Below, one piece after another: positions 52,754-62,290 of a stretch of DNA of 64,000 bases (position 1 is its first letter; every line of letters starts with the position of its first letter). The position numbers and the translations under genes were made by a program. Where the stretch lies: positions 4,092,001 through 4,156,000 of the forward strand of contig JARWIR010000018.1 in the NCBI GenBank assembly GCA_029959085.1, given 5' to 3'. The stretch is from Nemophila menziesii. Taxonomy: Eukaryota > Streptophyta > Magnoliopsida > Boraginales > Hydrophyllaceae. A model generated the notes under the pieces. It was not told the DNA's origin. It was given only the letters and a program-made list of their open reading frames with translations, and did not search any database.

Positions 52754-55700
52754 GACATATGGGGGGTGTAAAGACACCCCAACAAGCTAATCAGTTATCC
52801 TATTCCTAGTTTACTGAAATAAGTTGATAGATCGAACACGCTAGGCGTGTTTCGACGTTGTTCCGTTGCCCTGTGTCTAGCTTCTTTTGCAAGTTTATCT
52901 GCGTTGCTGTTGAGCTCCCTTTTAATATGGCGAAAGGTGATCTGCCCGTGCTCTTCAGCATTACTGATAATCTTGTAAAGGATGGGTTGGATATCCCAAC
53001 GCGCTGCTGACACCTGCTTCGTACCTTGAATGATCTCAAGGTTGTCTGATAAAATCGTAACTTTTTTTGTTGGGAAGATATTAACTATTTGGGTAGCTCT
53101 AAAAATAGCTTCAGCTTCCCCTTTCAGTGCTGAGTCACAATTGGTGTTCTTGCTATATTCAAATATTTTATTCCCGTTTTTCTCACGTCCTATAATTGCC
53201 AGTCCCGTAGGATCCCACTTGTTTGTGAAAGAAGCATCGCAGTAGAAATAGAAATCTTGGTTTTCTTCCTCTCTACTATTATTATTTTTATGTCCTTCGT
53301 CTTGCTTCTTAAAGCCCTTATAATTCTCTGCAACCCAGTTTATCCCGTGAATATCTTGCATCAATTTCTTTGATGCAATATTTATACCAGTCCCGCAAAC
53401 CGGGTTTCCTTCGTGTGTGGCCTTCATTTTTGCTTTCCATATATTCCAGAGATTAATCATGATAAAGTCTCTAATGATGTTTTCTTCCCAACCTCCTTCT
53501 GTATATGATTTAATTATGTTCATGAACCAAACCTCTATGCTTTCGCAATTCTTGTCTTGTATTTTGATTTGGAGGAATGTTCCTGCCCATATATCTTTGC
53601 ACATAGTACAATGCAGCAATAGATGTTCTATGTTTTCAATATTTTCATTACACCATAGACAATTTGTTCCCTCAGCACATTTTTTCTTGTGAAGGTTGTT
53701 CCTTGTTGGTATGGCATTATTAACTAATCTCCACATGAATAATTTGATTTTTTTTGGAATATTGGATTTCCATATCATCTTCCATATTGGTGAGTCTTCT
53801 AGTCTCTTAGTATTTGTCGTTGTTGCTCTATTCCTTACTTGTTCTTCCGTAATTACCCTATAGCCTGTCTTTGTATCATAATTACCATTCTTCCCATAAG
53901 GCCAAATTAATATGTCTTGAGGTCCAAATTCTTGGATTTTTGTATTTTTGATAATGTGAATGATTGGCTCTGGGAAGATTTCATCCAATTCTTCTTCTTT
54001 CCACTCATTTTTCCCTTCTCTAATTAACTCGCTAACTTTAGATACCTTCGTACCTTTGGGTTTATCTAGTTTCCATTCTGTGTCCAACCATCTGTCCTCC
54101 CAAATGTTTGTGTCTTTACCATCACCTATGACAACTATTCCGTGTTTTTTGATGAAGTCTCTTCCTTCTATTAGGCTTGCCCAATTCCAAGTTCTACTTT
54201 GTCTAAGCTTGCATTTTAAGAAACTAGATTTGTTAAAATAAATACCTTTGAGGAGTTTGGCAGCCAAATTGTTCGGGGAGCTCATGAGTCTCCATGCCTG
54301 TGCTGCAAGTAGAACCGTGTTCATTTTTTTGAAATCTTTAAAACCCAGGCCTCCGATAAGTTTACTAACTGCAATTTTTTCCCATGCGACCCAGTGTATT
54401 CTATTTTTTTCACCTGAACTCCACCAGAAGTTAGCGATAGCAGAAATGAGTTTATTGCAAAAGGTAATAGGGAAGGAGAAAATAGACATATAATAATTTG
54501 GAATTGCTTGGAGAATAGCTTTGATGAGGACTTCTTTCCCTCCTTCAGAGAGTAGTTTCGCTTTCCAACCCTCTGTGTTCTTGAAAACTTTCTCCGCGAT
54601 CCATCCTAGGGATTCGACTTTTGATCTTTTGTGACATAGTGGAATCCCTAGGTAATTTCCGAGATCTTCTGTCTCTTTAATTTGAAGACTATTTGTTATT
54701 TCCTGTCTCACTTCCTCGGGAGTTTCTTTGCTGAAAAAGATAGCTGATTTTTGTAGGTTTACTTGTTGTCCTGATCCTTCGCAATATATATCTAAACATT
54801 CTTTGAAAGATTCTATCTTTGTTTCATTTAATTCCAGAAAAAAAAGGGAGTCGTCTGCAAACAATAAATGAGATATCATCGGACAATTCCTATTAATTTT
54901 TATGCCTCTGATTATATCTTTCTCTATGTAGTTCTCCATGATGCTGATGAGAGATTCAGTCATAATCGAGAAAAGAAAAGGGGATAAAGGGTCGCCCTGT
55001 CTCAATCCTCTTCCTGGATAAAACTTTTCTAGTCTTTCACCATTTAAGTTGATATGAAATGAAACCGAAGTGATACAATTTTTCATCCAATTTATCCAAG
55101 TTTCACAGAATCCAATTTTCCCCAAAACTTTAAAGAGAAAATTCCATCTTACCTGATCGTACGCCTTTGCCATGTCAATTTTAATTGCTGCCATATGTTT
55201 CTTGTTTTTTCTTTTCCTGCTCATAAAGAAAGATATTTCCTGTCCAATTATAATGTTATCCTGTATAGCTCTACCTTTAATAAACGCAGATTGTGTAGGA
55301 GAGATAATGATATCCATAATTCCTTTTAATCTATTGGATAGAATCTTTGTAATAATTTTATAAATGAAATTTACACAAGAAATAGGACGATAGTCACCAA
55401 GTCCCTCCTGTGTAGTTCCTTTCGGAATCAGACTAATAAGTGTATCGTTTATCATTTCCAAGGAGCAGTTATTATCAAAAAAATCCTCGATAATTTTTAA
55501 TGTATCCTCTTTGACTATGTCCCAGAATTCTTTATAAAACTTACCATTTAATCCATCTGGCCCTGGAGCCTTTGATGCAGATAGGTCCAAAACGGCTCTT
55601 TCCACTTCTTCTATTGTGGGTTTTTTGGTAAGTTCAATGTTCATTTCATCTGTGACTCTCGGTTTGATGAATTTTATAGCTTTATTCATGCTCTCCTCTG

Positions 55701-56931
55701 TACTGCATCTATCTTTAAAGAGGTTTTTATAAAATTCCTGAAAGTTTTCTTTTATATCCTTATCACTATCCGTCCACTCTCCCTCTTTATTTTTTATTCT
55801 AGTTATTCTATTATGTTTCCTACGCTTAATAGTAGCAAGATGGAAAAATCTAGTATTTTTATCTCCAAAGGTAAGCCAATTTTGCCTAGCTCTATCAAAC
55901 CAGTATTTTTCCTCTTTAGCATACTCTAATCTAATGAGTTCTTTTATATCTTCCTCTTCCCGAGTGGTATCCTTGAGATTCTTATTACCGTTGATTTCAA
56001 TTAATTTGTTTTGCAGATTTTTAATGGTAATTTCATGGTTCTTGAAATTTTTGATGCTCCATTTAGTAAGTTCATTTTTAGTGAATTCTCTTTTTTTTAT
56101 AAAGTTCGGTATGGGTATATGGTCATTAGGTTCATTCCAACTTTTACTGATAACTTCTCTACACTCATTATTATCTAACCATCTAGTTTCAAATCTAAAG
56201 AATTTAATACCGGTATTCATACTAATATCGTTATGTAAAATAAGAGGAGAGTGATCCGACCCAATAGCAGGAGGGATGTAAATTTGGGATCTAGGGAACT
56301 TTCCCATCCATTCATATGTTGCTAGTCCTCGATCAATCCTTGTTTTAACGTTCTTCTCACCTTCTACCCTGTTGGACCAAGTAAAAAAACAACCATTAGA
56401 TTTTATTTCTGCTAATGAATTATCGTGTGTAAAGCTAAGGAAAGTATTTATATGGTTTATGTTAGCTTGATTCCTGCTTCTCTTTTCACTTAAGTTCATA
56501 ATTTCATTGAAATCTCCCAAAATTATCCACGGTTTATCAATATTGTTACTCCATTGTGTAATTTCATCCCATGTATCTTTCCTTTGGTTAAAATCATTGG
56601 GTGCATGTAAAAAAACAGTATAATACGAAAAGCAAAGTTCATTAATCAAAACAATAACGAAGAAATTACAACTAAAAACCACTTCAAGCTGCACCTCAGC
56701 TTGCCACAAAACCATGAAACCTCCAGAGTGATGAGAAACTCCAGAGGGATAAACAAAAAACGAGTTTTTAAAGCCAAAACGATTCACCACCTCACGAGAG
56801 TCTACCTCTCGTAGCATAGTCTCACAGAAAGCAACCACCTTAGGACGAAATTGAGCCAACATCGAGCTTATTCTGGTTAATGTTAAGGGTGCTCGAATAC
56901 CCTGAACATTCCAGAATAAGGTCGTCATAAT
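52710..56931 (-). mobile_element. LINE with intact ORF2 in copy B
   Basis: A minus-strand LINE. The tail is 43 T on the plus strand (52710-52752). Copy A shows the empty site (GACAATAAAAAGG...CCAAAGTCAT, 27021-27048). Host homology ends near 52692 on the left and resumes at 56932 on the right. Sixteen bases between host and tail are unexplained, about 12 target bases are missing, and no clear target duplication was found. ORF1 and the 5' leader are absent, so the copy starts almost exactly at ORF2. Confidence 0.88.
52763..52780 (-). terminator. Hairpin next to the LINE poly(A) tail
   Basis: GGGGTGT (52763-52769), loop AAAG, ACACCCC (52774-52780) form a perfect 7-bp GC-rich stem ten bases inside the tail. 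It could be a recognition element for reverse transcription or a 3'-end signal; neither role is shown. The two other LINEs here lack it. Confidence 0.55.
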
Positions 56932-56940
56932 CAAAGTCAT
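52795..56940 (-). CDS. LINE ORF2: endonuclease, reverse transcriptase and RNase H, intact frame
   Basis: 1381 codons without interruption. The AP-type endonuclease (about 5-235) has WNVQGIR, GDFNEI near 140 and SDHSPL near 228. Reverse transcriptase (about 480-760) has YRPISCVNFIYKI, KIDMAKAYDQVRW, LRQGDPLSPFLF near 648 and FADDSLFF near 693. The zinc region CLWCNENIENIEHLLLHC is near 1090, and RNase H lies from about 1230 (CDASF, GEAEA, SDNLE, SNADKLAKEA). It would nick DNA and copy its own RNA. The first four codons (ATG ACT TTG ATT) derive largely from host DNA, so the LINE's own start is probably the ATG at 56926-56928. It appears catalytically complete but lacks ORF1. Confidence 0.92.
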   Translation of the reverse strand: MTLIMTTLFWNVQGIRAPLTLTRISSMLAQFRPKVVAFCETMLREVDSREVVNRFGFKNSFFVYPSGVSHHSGGFMVLWQAEVQLEVVFSCNFFVIVLINELCFSYYTVFLHAPNDFNQRKDTWDEITQWSNNIDKPWIILGDFNEIMNLSEKRSRNQANINHINTFLSFTHDNSLAEIKSNGCFFTWSNRVEGEKNVKTRIDRGLATYEWMGKFPRSQIYIPPAIGSDHSPLILHNDISMNTGIKFFRFETRWLDNNECREVISKSWNEPNDHIPIPNFIKKREFTKNELTKWSIKNFKNHEITIKNLQNKLIEINGNKNLKDTTREEEDIKELIRLEYAKEEKYWFDRARQNWLTFGDKNTRFFHLATIKRRKHNRITRIKNKEGEWTDSDKDIKENFQEFYKNLFKDRCSTEESMNKAIKFIKPRVTDEMNIELTKKPTIEEVERAVLDLSASKAPGPDGLNGKFYKEFWDIVKEDTLKIIEDFFDNNCSLEMINDTLISLIPKGTTQEGLGDYRPISCVNFIYKIITKILSNRLKGIMDIIISPTQSAFIKGRAIQDNIIIGQEISFFMSRKRKNKKHMAAIKIDMAKAYDQVRWNFLFKVLGKIGFCETWINWMKNCITSVSFHINLNGERLEKFYPGRGLRQGDPLSPFLFSIMTESLISIMENYIEKDIIRGIKINRNCPMISHLLFADDSLFFLELNETKIESFKECLDIYCEGSGQQVNLQKSAIFFSKETPEEVRQEITNSLQIKETEDLGNYLGIPLCHKRSKVESLGWIAEKVFKNTEGWKAKLLSEGGKEVLIKAILQAIPNYYMSIFSFPITFCNKLISAIANFWWSSGEKNRIHWVAWEKIAVSKLIGGLGFKDFKKMNTVLLAAQAWRLMSSPNNLAAKLLKGIYFNKSSFLKCKLRQSRTWNWASLIEGRDFIKKHGIVVIGDGKDTNIWEDRWLDTEWKLDKPKGTKVSKVSELIREGKNEWKEEELDEIFPEPIIHIIKNTKIQEFGPQDILIWPYGKNGNYDTKTGYRVITEEQVRNRATTTNTKRLEDSPIWKMIWKSNIPKKIKLFMWRLVNNAIPTRNNLHKKKCAEGTNCLWCNENIENIEHLLLHCTMCKDIWAGTFLQIKIQDKNCESIEVWFMNIIKSYTEGGWEENIIRDFIMINLWNIWKAKMKATHEGNPVCGTGINIASKKLMQDIHGINWVAENYKGFKKQDEGHKNNNSREEENQDFYFYCDASFTNKWDPTGLAIIGREKNGNKIFEYSKNTNCDSALKGEAEAIFRATQIVNIFPTKKVTILSDNLEIIQGTKQVSAARWDIQPILYKIISNAEEHGQITFRHIKRELNSNADKLAKEARHRATEQRRNTPSVFDLSTYFSKLGIG

Positions 56941-57399
56941 TTTTTTATCTTCATTTCATTATCATTACATGGATCAGTCAATTGATTCTTCTATTCTAAT
57001 TTATTAATTTTTTATATATTCTATTGAAAAAAATAAAAAACATATATATATAGATGATTGATAAAAAAATGACATGAAAATAGGATGACTTCTATTATTA
57101 CTCTACTCATAATAGAATAGTAATAAACATTATTCTTCCAAGTTGAATTTTTTTATGAACCAATAAATTAATTTATTTATTTTAATCAAACTTTCTTAAT
57201 CTTCTACTAAAAAAATCAAAATATATATGGAATGATTGATAAAAAAGAAATACAATAAAAGTGACATTTCTATTCTAATATATGAATCAAAATCAACTGC
57301 TTTGATAGATTATGATATAAAAGGAGAGCTAATAAAATGTAATATGCATATTATTTTATTTTTACAGAATGAAATGTATATATAAATCTACTATTTTGC
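56941..57399. other. Upstream region of the pectinesterase pseudogene
   Basis: Closely related to 27040-27594 of copy A, but with a much shorter AT repeat near 57045. The TATA box lies at 57377-57387, close to the ATG at 57400. Confidence 0.6.
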
Positions 57400-59204
57400 A
57401 TGGAAAAAATAACTAGAATCATTTATAATAATTTCTACTCATTTAATTCTATGATAATGGCAAACTTAACAACATTAGTATTCTTATCATTATTATTTCT
57501 TGTAACGCTATCATTCGTTTCAACTCATTCATCAAAGTATTATAATTCAGGGTGCGCAACAGCATCATATCCCAAATTTTGTAAATACTATACTAGTCGT
57601 AAACCCAACCACTCCGAAATCGGTCAAAAATTCGATCGATCCAATGTGGTTGTACGTATGGCTTTGGATGAAGCCATTCACACACAAAATGTCATTGCCC
57701 GAAGGATTTACGACGTATTTTCAGATGAATTTGAGATGGAATCATTGAGTGATTGCTCTCAGTTCTTGGAAGGAACCATATATAGGCTTAATCTTATTAC
57801 GAAAAATCCAAATAGCGCCTTTTCGGATAAACAAACATGGCTAAGTATGGCCTTAGCAAATGTCAAGACTTGCACCAGAGGGTTTAAAGAGCTAAGCTTA
57901 TTAGACCATCCTATACATTTTTTGGCTACTAAAGTATCAAAATTACTTAGCAATGCAATATCTATTAATCATGATAGAGCCCGTGATCTCAAACCGGACT
58001 ACAAACAAGTTGTTCGTGAGTCGACTCCGAATGCTTACAAAACCATATCAGGAGTTTTTGCAGCTGATGACAAAGTTACATTTGTGGTGGCACAAGATGG
58101 ATCAGGAAATGCAAAAACAATCGGGGAGGCTATAAATGCTGCATCAATGAGGAAAGGAACAGAAAGGTTTGTTATTTATGTGAAAGCAGGTACTTATCAA
58201 GAAAATATTGAGATAAGAGAGAATATGAATAACATAACTCTTTTTGGCGATGGCATTGGGAAGACTATTATCACTGGCAATAAGCATGCTATGCCAGGAG
58301 TTTCCACCACCCAAACTGCTACATTTGGTATGATATAGATCCGCTTAATATGATTAATTCATGCATATAAAAAGATTATCATATTAGATTCTAAGTTATG
58401 CCTTCTAGACATACTGGTTTATTTTTTTATATAATAATAAATTTTGGGATTGAATTTGAATAAATATAAACTTATACTACATGCATTAATTCAAATTTTA
58501 ACATAACTATGCACTAATTCTCCACAGGCATAAGAGGCGATGGATTCATTGCACGGGATATTACATTTCGTAACACAGCAGGACCAACAGCTGGCCAAGC
58601 AGTGGCAGTAAGATCACAATCAGATTTTTCTGTATATTACAAGTGCAGCTTCGAAGGGTATCAAGATACCTTATACGCACATTCTGGGAAACAATTTTAT
58701 CGTGAATGTGACATATATGGAACAGGTGATTTCATATTTGGGGATGCAACAGCAGTTTTCTAGAATTGCCGCATTTTCGGGAGGAAGTCACCACACAATA
58801 TAGTGACTCTCACAGCACAAAATCGATCTGATCGAAATGGAACGACAGGGTTTATAATCCATAACTCTAATATTTCATCTTCTGATAACCTCGAGGGAGT
58901 ATGGGGTTCCCTTGGAAGGCCTTGGGGACCATATGCGCGAACAGTTGTTATGGGGTGTAACATTGATAGTTTTATTAACCCTATGGGTTGGTCAAGATGG
59001 GATGCTAATGCAGATGTAAATAATGTTTACTATGCAGAGTACAAAAATTATGGACCTGGATCTTCAACTTCAAAAAGGGTAAAATGGAAAGGTTATCATA
59101 TTATTGATAATGCAGAAGAAGCATCACAATTTACTGTTGGTAAATTCTTACAGGGTGATACTTGGTTACCATTTACTAATGTACCCTATACTTCCGGGCT
59201 TTAA
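57400..59204 (+). pseudogene. Pectinesterase, duplicate with a premature stop
   Basis: It has the same two-exon layout as the gene at 27595: exon 1 57400-58327, intron 58328-58527, exon 2 58528-59204. A single C-to-T change turns the CAG of residue 388 into TAG (58761-58763). The product would end eleven residues after the catalytic D377 and lack R440/W442 of LGRPW and the last third of the beta-helix, so it should be inactive. The rest of the frame is intact after the stop, so the mutation is recent. Other differences from the intact copy include V53A, N104Y, R242G and I326T (intact to duplicate). Confidence 0.93.
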
Positions 59205-60180
59205 CATATCCGAGAGGCAATGAAGTGTTGCACATTCTGTTTTAGTAAAGAACCAAACTATAGAATGAGTAGTAGAGAAGGCCACAAACATCTTTATTTT
59301 CATTTGATTAGTCTTTTTATCCTAGCATAGGTCTTATATGCTATGACCTTCTCTTCGAAAGTGTTGTAACATTACTTATTGGCATTTATTTAATATATCA
59401 TGCGATTATTGGAAAAGAAATATATGTCTTTAAGTTTATGTAACATTTGTTCTCCTTCTAAGTAAAGTAATTGCAATAATTAAGGATTTATATGGCTTAA
59501 ATAAAAATTGGTTATCTTTCATATCATGTTTGATCTTGCATCTGTAGTTCTCGTGCTGGTAATATGTAAATTTATACGTTAACAGCACACACAATAGCTT
59601 AAACACAAGGGAGTGGGGTCCCTAACGATTGAGGTTTATAGAAAATTCAAGGATTCAAATTTCAGTCCTTCAATTTTTCTTTTCAGTTTTAGACTTTACA
59701 ATACTTTCAATCTTTTTATTTTTTGTCGAAACTATATTCGACATTGAGACTATGAATGACAATAATATAGAGAACATGTTGTTCATTAAAGTTGGCATTT
59801 TGGTTTTCAATATCCATTAATTTATAGTGGACAACCAATTTTTGAGGGGCCATCGAATGATCAAATGATGCAGATTCAGTACTATCAAAATTTATTTGAC
59901 ATGATTAACAAAGGATTCCCCACAAGCCAGGGAGTGCTATTTCAACTCTCTCGCGGGACCAGATTTATTCATAATAAAAATACAAGAGGAGCCTGGTTGG
60001 GTTATAGGCATCGACGACAATGTATAGAGACATCGGAGTAGGAAAGCAAGGAGTCAGGCAGGATATCCGAACTACCCGCTCCAGAGTCGCAATCGAGGCC
60101 TAACGGGTCAACAAAAGCAAGGTACACGCCAGTCTTAGTTACGTTACGAGCTGAGGAGGTCTCACCTAGTCCAGGGTGGG
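59205..60180. other. Spacer downstream of the pectinesterase pseudogene
   Basis: Matches 29400-30617 of copy A, apart from one internal deletion. At about 60180 it jumps to sequence matching 30873 of copy A, which removes the start of the E7 LTR. No gene is seen. Confidence 0.55.
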
Positions 60181-60971
60181 GAGAAAGGAGATAATACTCC
60201 TTTTAGCCAATGTGATGGCATTAGCTCCCAAAGAGCCCAACCCCATGCATATGGAAAAGTATTGGAGAAGCCCCACACGCGCGCACCACCCCCCGCCCTG
60301 CCCGTCGCCGTGGGGAGTTTGGAGTTTTGAGTTTGGGGAGTCAAAAAATGAAAAATGAAACAAGTTTTACTATCAGCTATTATAGAATCGCTGGCAATCA
60401 ATTAGAAGTTAAACGTAAAACAGACTCCACCAATCACCACCAATCACGCGTCCATTGAAGATTATTCCATCAGATGGCCAAGTCAACCAGTGGTTACACA
60501 AGCATCCAAAACATGTGATTAAAAGAATCAAATCAAGAAACCGTCAATCAATCAATGGAGGCAATCATGGACTTAATTGATCGGTTACAATGGTCAAAGG
60601 TTTCAAACCCCCCTCTCCCCTATAAATAGTGTTCATTCTTTAGCAGTATGGACTACGAAAATCACAAAACAAAACACACTCTACTTTCTTCTCTCCGATA
60701 AGAACTAGTAGTCTTTCCGTTAGAGATACCGGTACGCCGGAATATCTTTTTAACGCTAGGATTCTTTCCGTGTATTAGTGTTTTCGCTTTTCATTCCGTG
60801 TAAGTTTGATTTTTGTTTGTAATCTCAATTCTTGTAATATTTAGTTTACGTTTAAATTGATTTTACAATTTTTGAATTGCCATTTCTTTCTTTTTCGTTT
60901 CGAACGGTGACTCTTTCACTCACAAATTAAAAAGATATTTTTCTGTTTTATCACCGTTCTCTTTTTCTGAA

Positions 60972-61915
60972 ATGGCTTTTCACAATTCGGCAGTTGCTTC
61001 ACAATTGAACGCAAAGGCCTTCCCAGATGCTAACAAGTTGGAGCCCCTTAATGGTTCCAACTACAAGCGTTTGGCACAAAAGATCCTAATCTGTCTTGAA
61101 CAGTATGAACTGGACTTTGTTTTATAGGAAGATCCTCCACTTTTAGTGGACGAGGGAGTTACCACTGAAGAAGATCTTGATGCCAAATTCAAACGGGCCA
61201 ATACTATGGCTCGGGTTGGATGTTAAACAATGTCTCGAACCTCAACTTTGATCTTCTTGCCAAAGAAAATTCAGCAAAGATCATATGGGAGACACTTGAG
61301 AAAAAATACGGGGCTAAGGGATCGGGTAAGAAGAAATATGTCACTGGGGTTTGGTACAACTTTCGTCTCACCGATCAGAAACCCATGACCGAACAACTCC
61401 ATGTCTATGAGAACCTTTGCGCGGATGTGATTGCTGAAGGTATGAAAATGTGTGAAGTGCTCCAAGCCAATCTCTTGCTAGAAAATTTCTCACCTTCCTG
61501 GAGCGAATACTGCAATCACCTGAAGCACAAGAAGAAGGAAATGACACTACAAGAGTTGATTAGTCATATGCAAGTCGAGGAGGCAAATCGACTCAAAGAC
61601 ATGTCGTTCTCTTTCCCTCCTCAGTCCTCCAAAGCTAATCTTGTCGAAACTTCTAGTCAAGGTAACAAAGACAGGGTCAAAGGGAAGGGAAAGAAACAGG
61701 GCCAGAACAAATCCAAATCTGGGGGAAATTAGAATCGCGGCAACTCCAAAGGTGGTGGGTTTAAAACCTCTGGTAAGATTCAGAAACCCAAAGGAGCTTG
61801 TTACTGTTGTGGGAAGGAAGGACATAAGGCTTTCAAGTGCAACCTTAGAGCTGGTCAAAGTCCCAAACCTGCCGCAAATCTGGTCGAGACCGAAGAGGTT
61901 ATTGTTGCAGTGATG
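60972..61915 (+). pseudogene. Copia-type gag of E7, copy B
   Basis: The start ATG is at 60972. A stop replaces a tyrosine near 61125 (TATAGG where copy A has TATACG), and 18 bases are missing near 61173. The shared frameshift lies near 61217, and another stop lies near 61730 (TTAGAAT). The zinc knuckle CYCCGKEGHKAFKC is intact here, unlike copy A. Confidence 0.8.
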
Positions 61916-62290
61916 GTTGAGATAAACTTAATTGAGAACAAAGCCGAGTGGATTCTTGACACTGGAGCCTCTCATCATTTCTGCTCAACGAGATCCATGT
62001 TCAAGAAATTCGAAGAAGCAACAAATGGTGAATTTGTCTACATGGGTGACTCCTCAACCGTCATGGTCTTCGGTAAAGGTCAGGTTTCTCTAAAACTCAC
62101 TTCTGGTAAAATCTTAGAGTTTAATGATGTTCTCTTTGTCCCCTGTCTCCGTAGGAACCTAGTTTCCGGAGCTCTTCTTAATAAAGTAGGCCTTAAACTT
62201 GTATTTGAAGGGGGAAAATGGTTATTACCAAAAATGATGAGTTTGTGGGGAAAGGGCACATGAATGGTGGTTTGTTTGTTTTAAATTGGA
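61910..62290 (+). pseudogene. Copia-type protease of E7, copy B
   Basis: The frame from 61910 reads WILDTGASHHFC, then the GDSSTVMVFGKGQVSL and VLFVPCLRRNLVSGALLNK blocks. It shifts near 62215 relative to copy A. At about 62291 the DNA changes to Gypsy sequence. Confidence 0.75.

Noticed and set aside
53417..53692. Plus-strand open frames across the LINE at 52795-56940
   Set aside because: They are shadows of the intact minus-strand ORF2.
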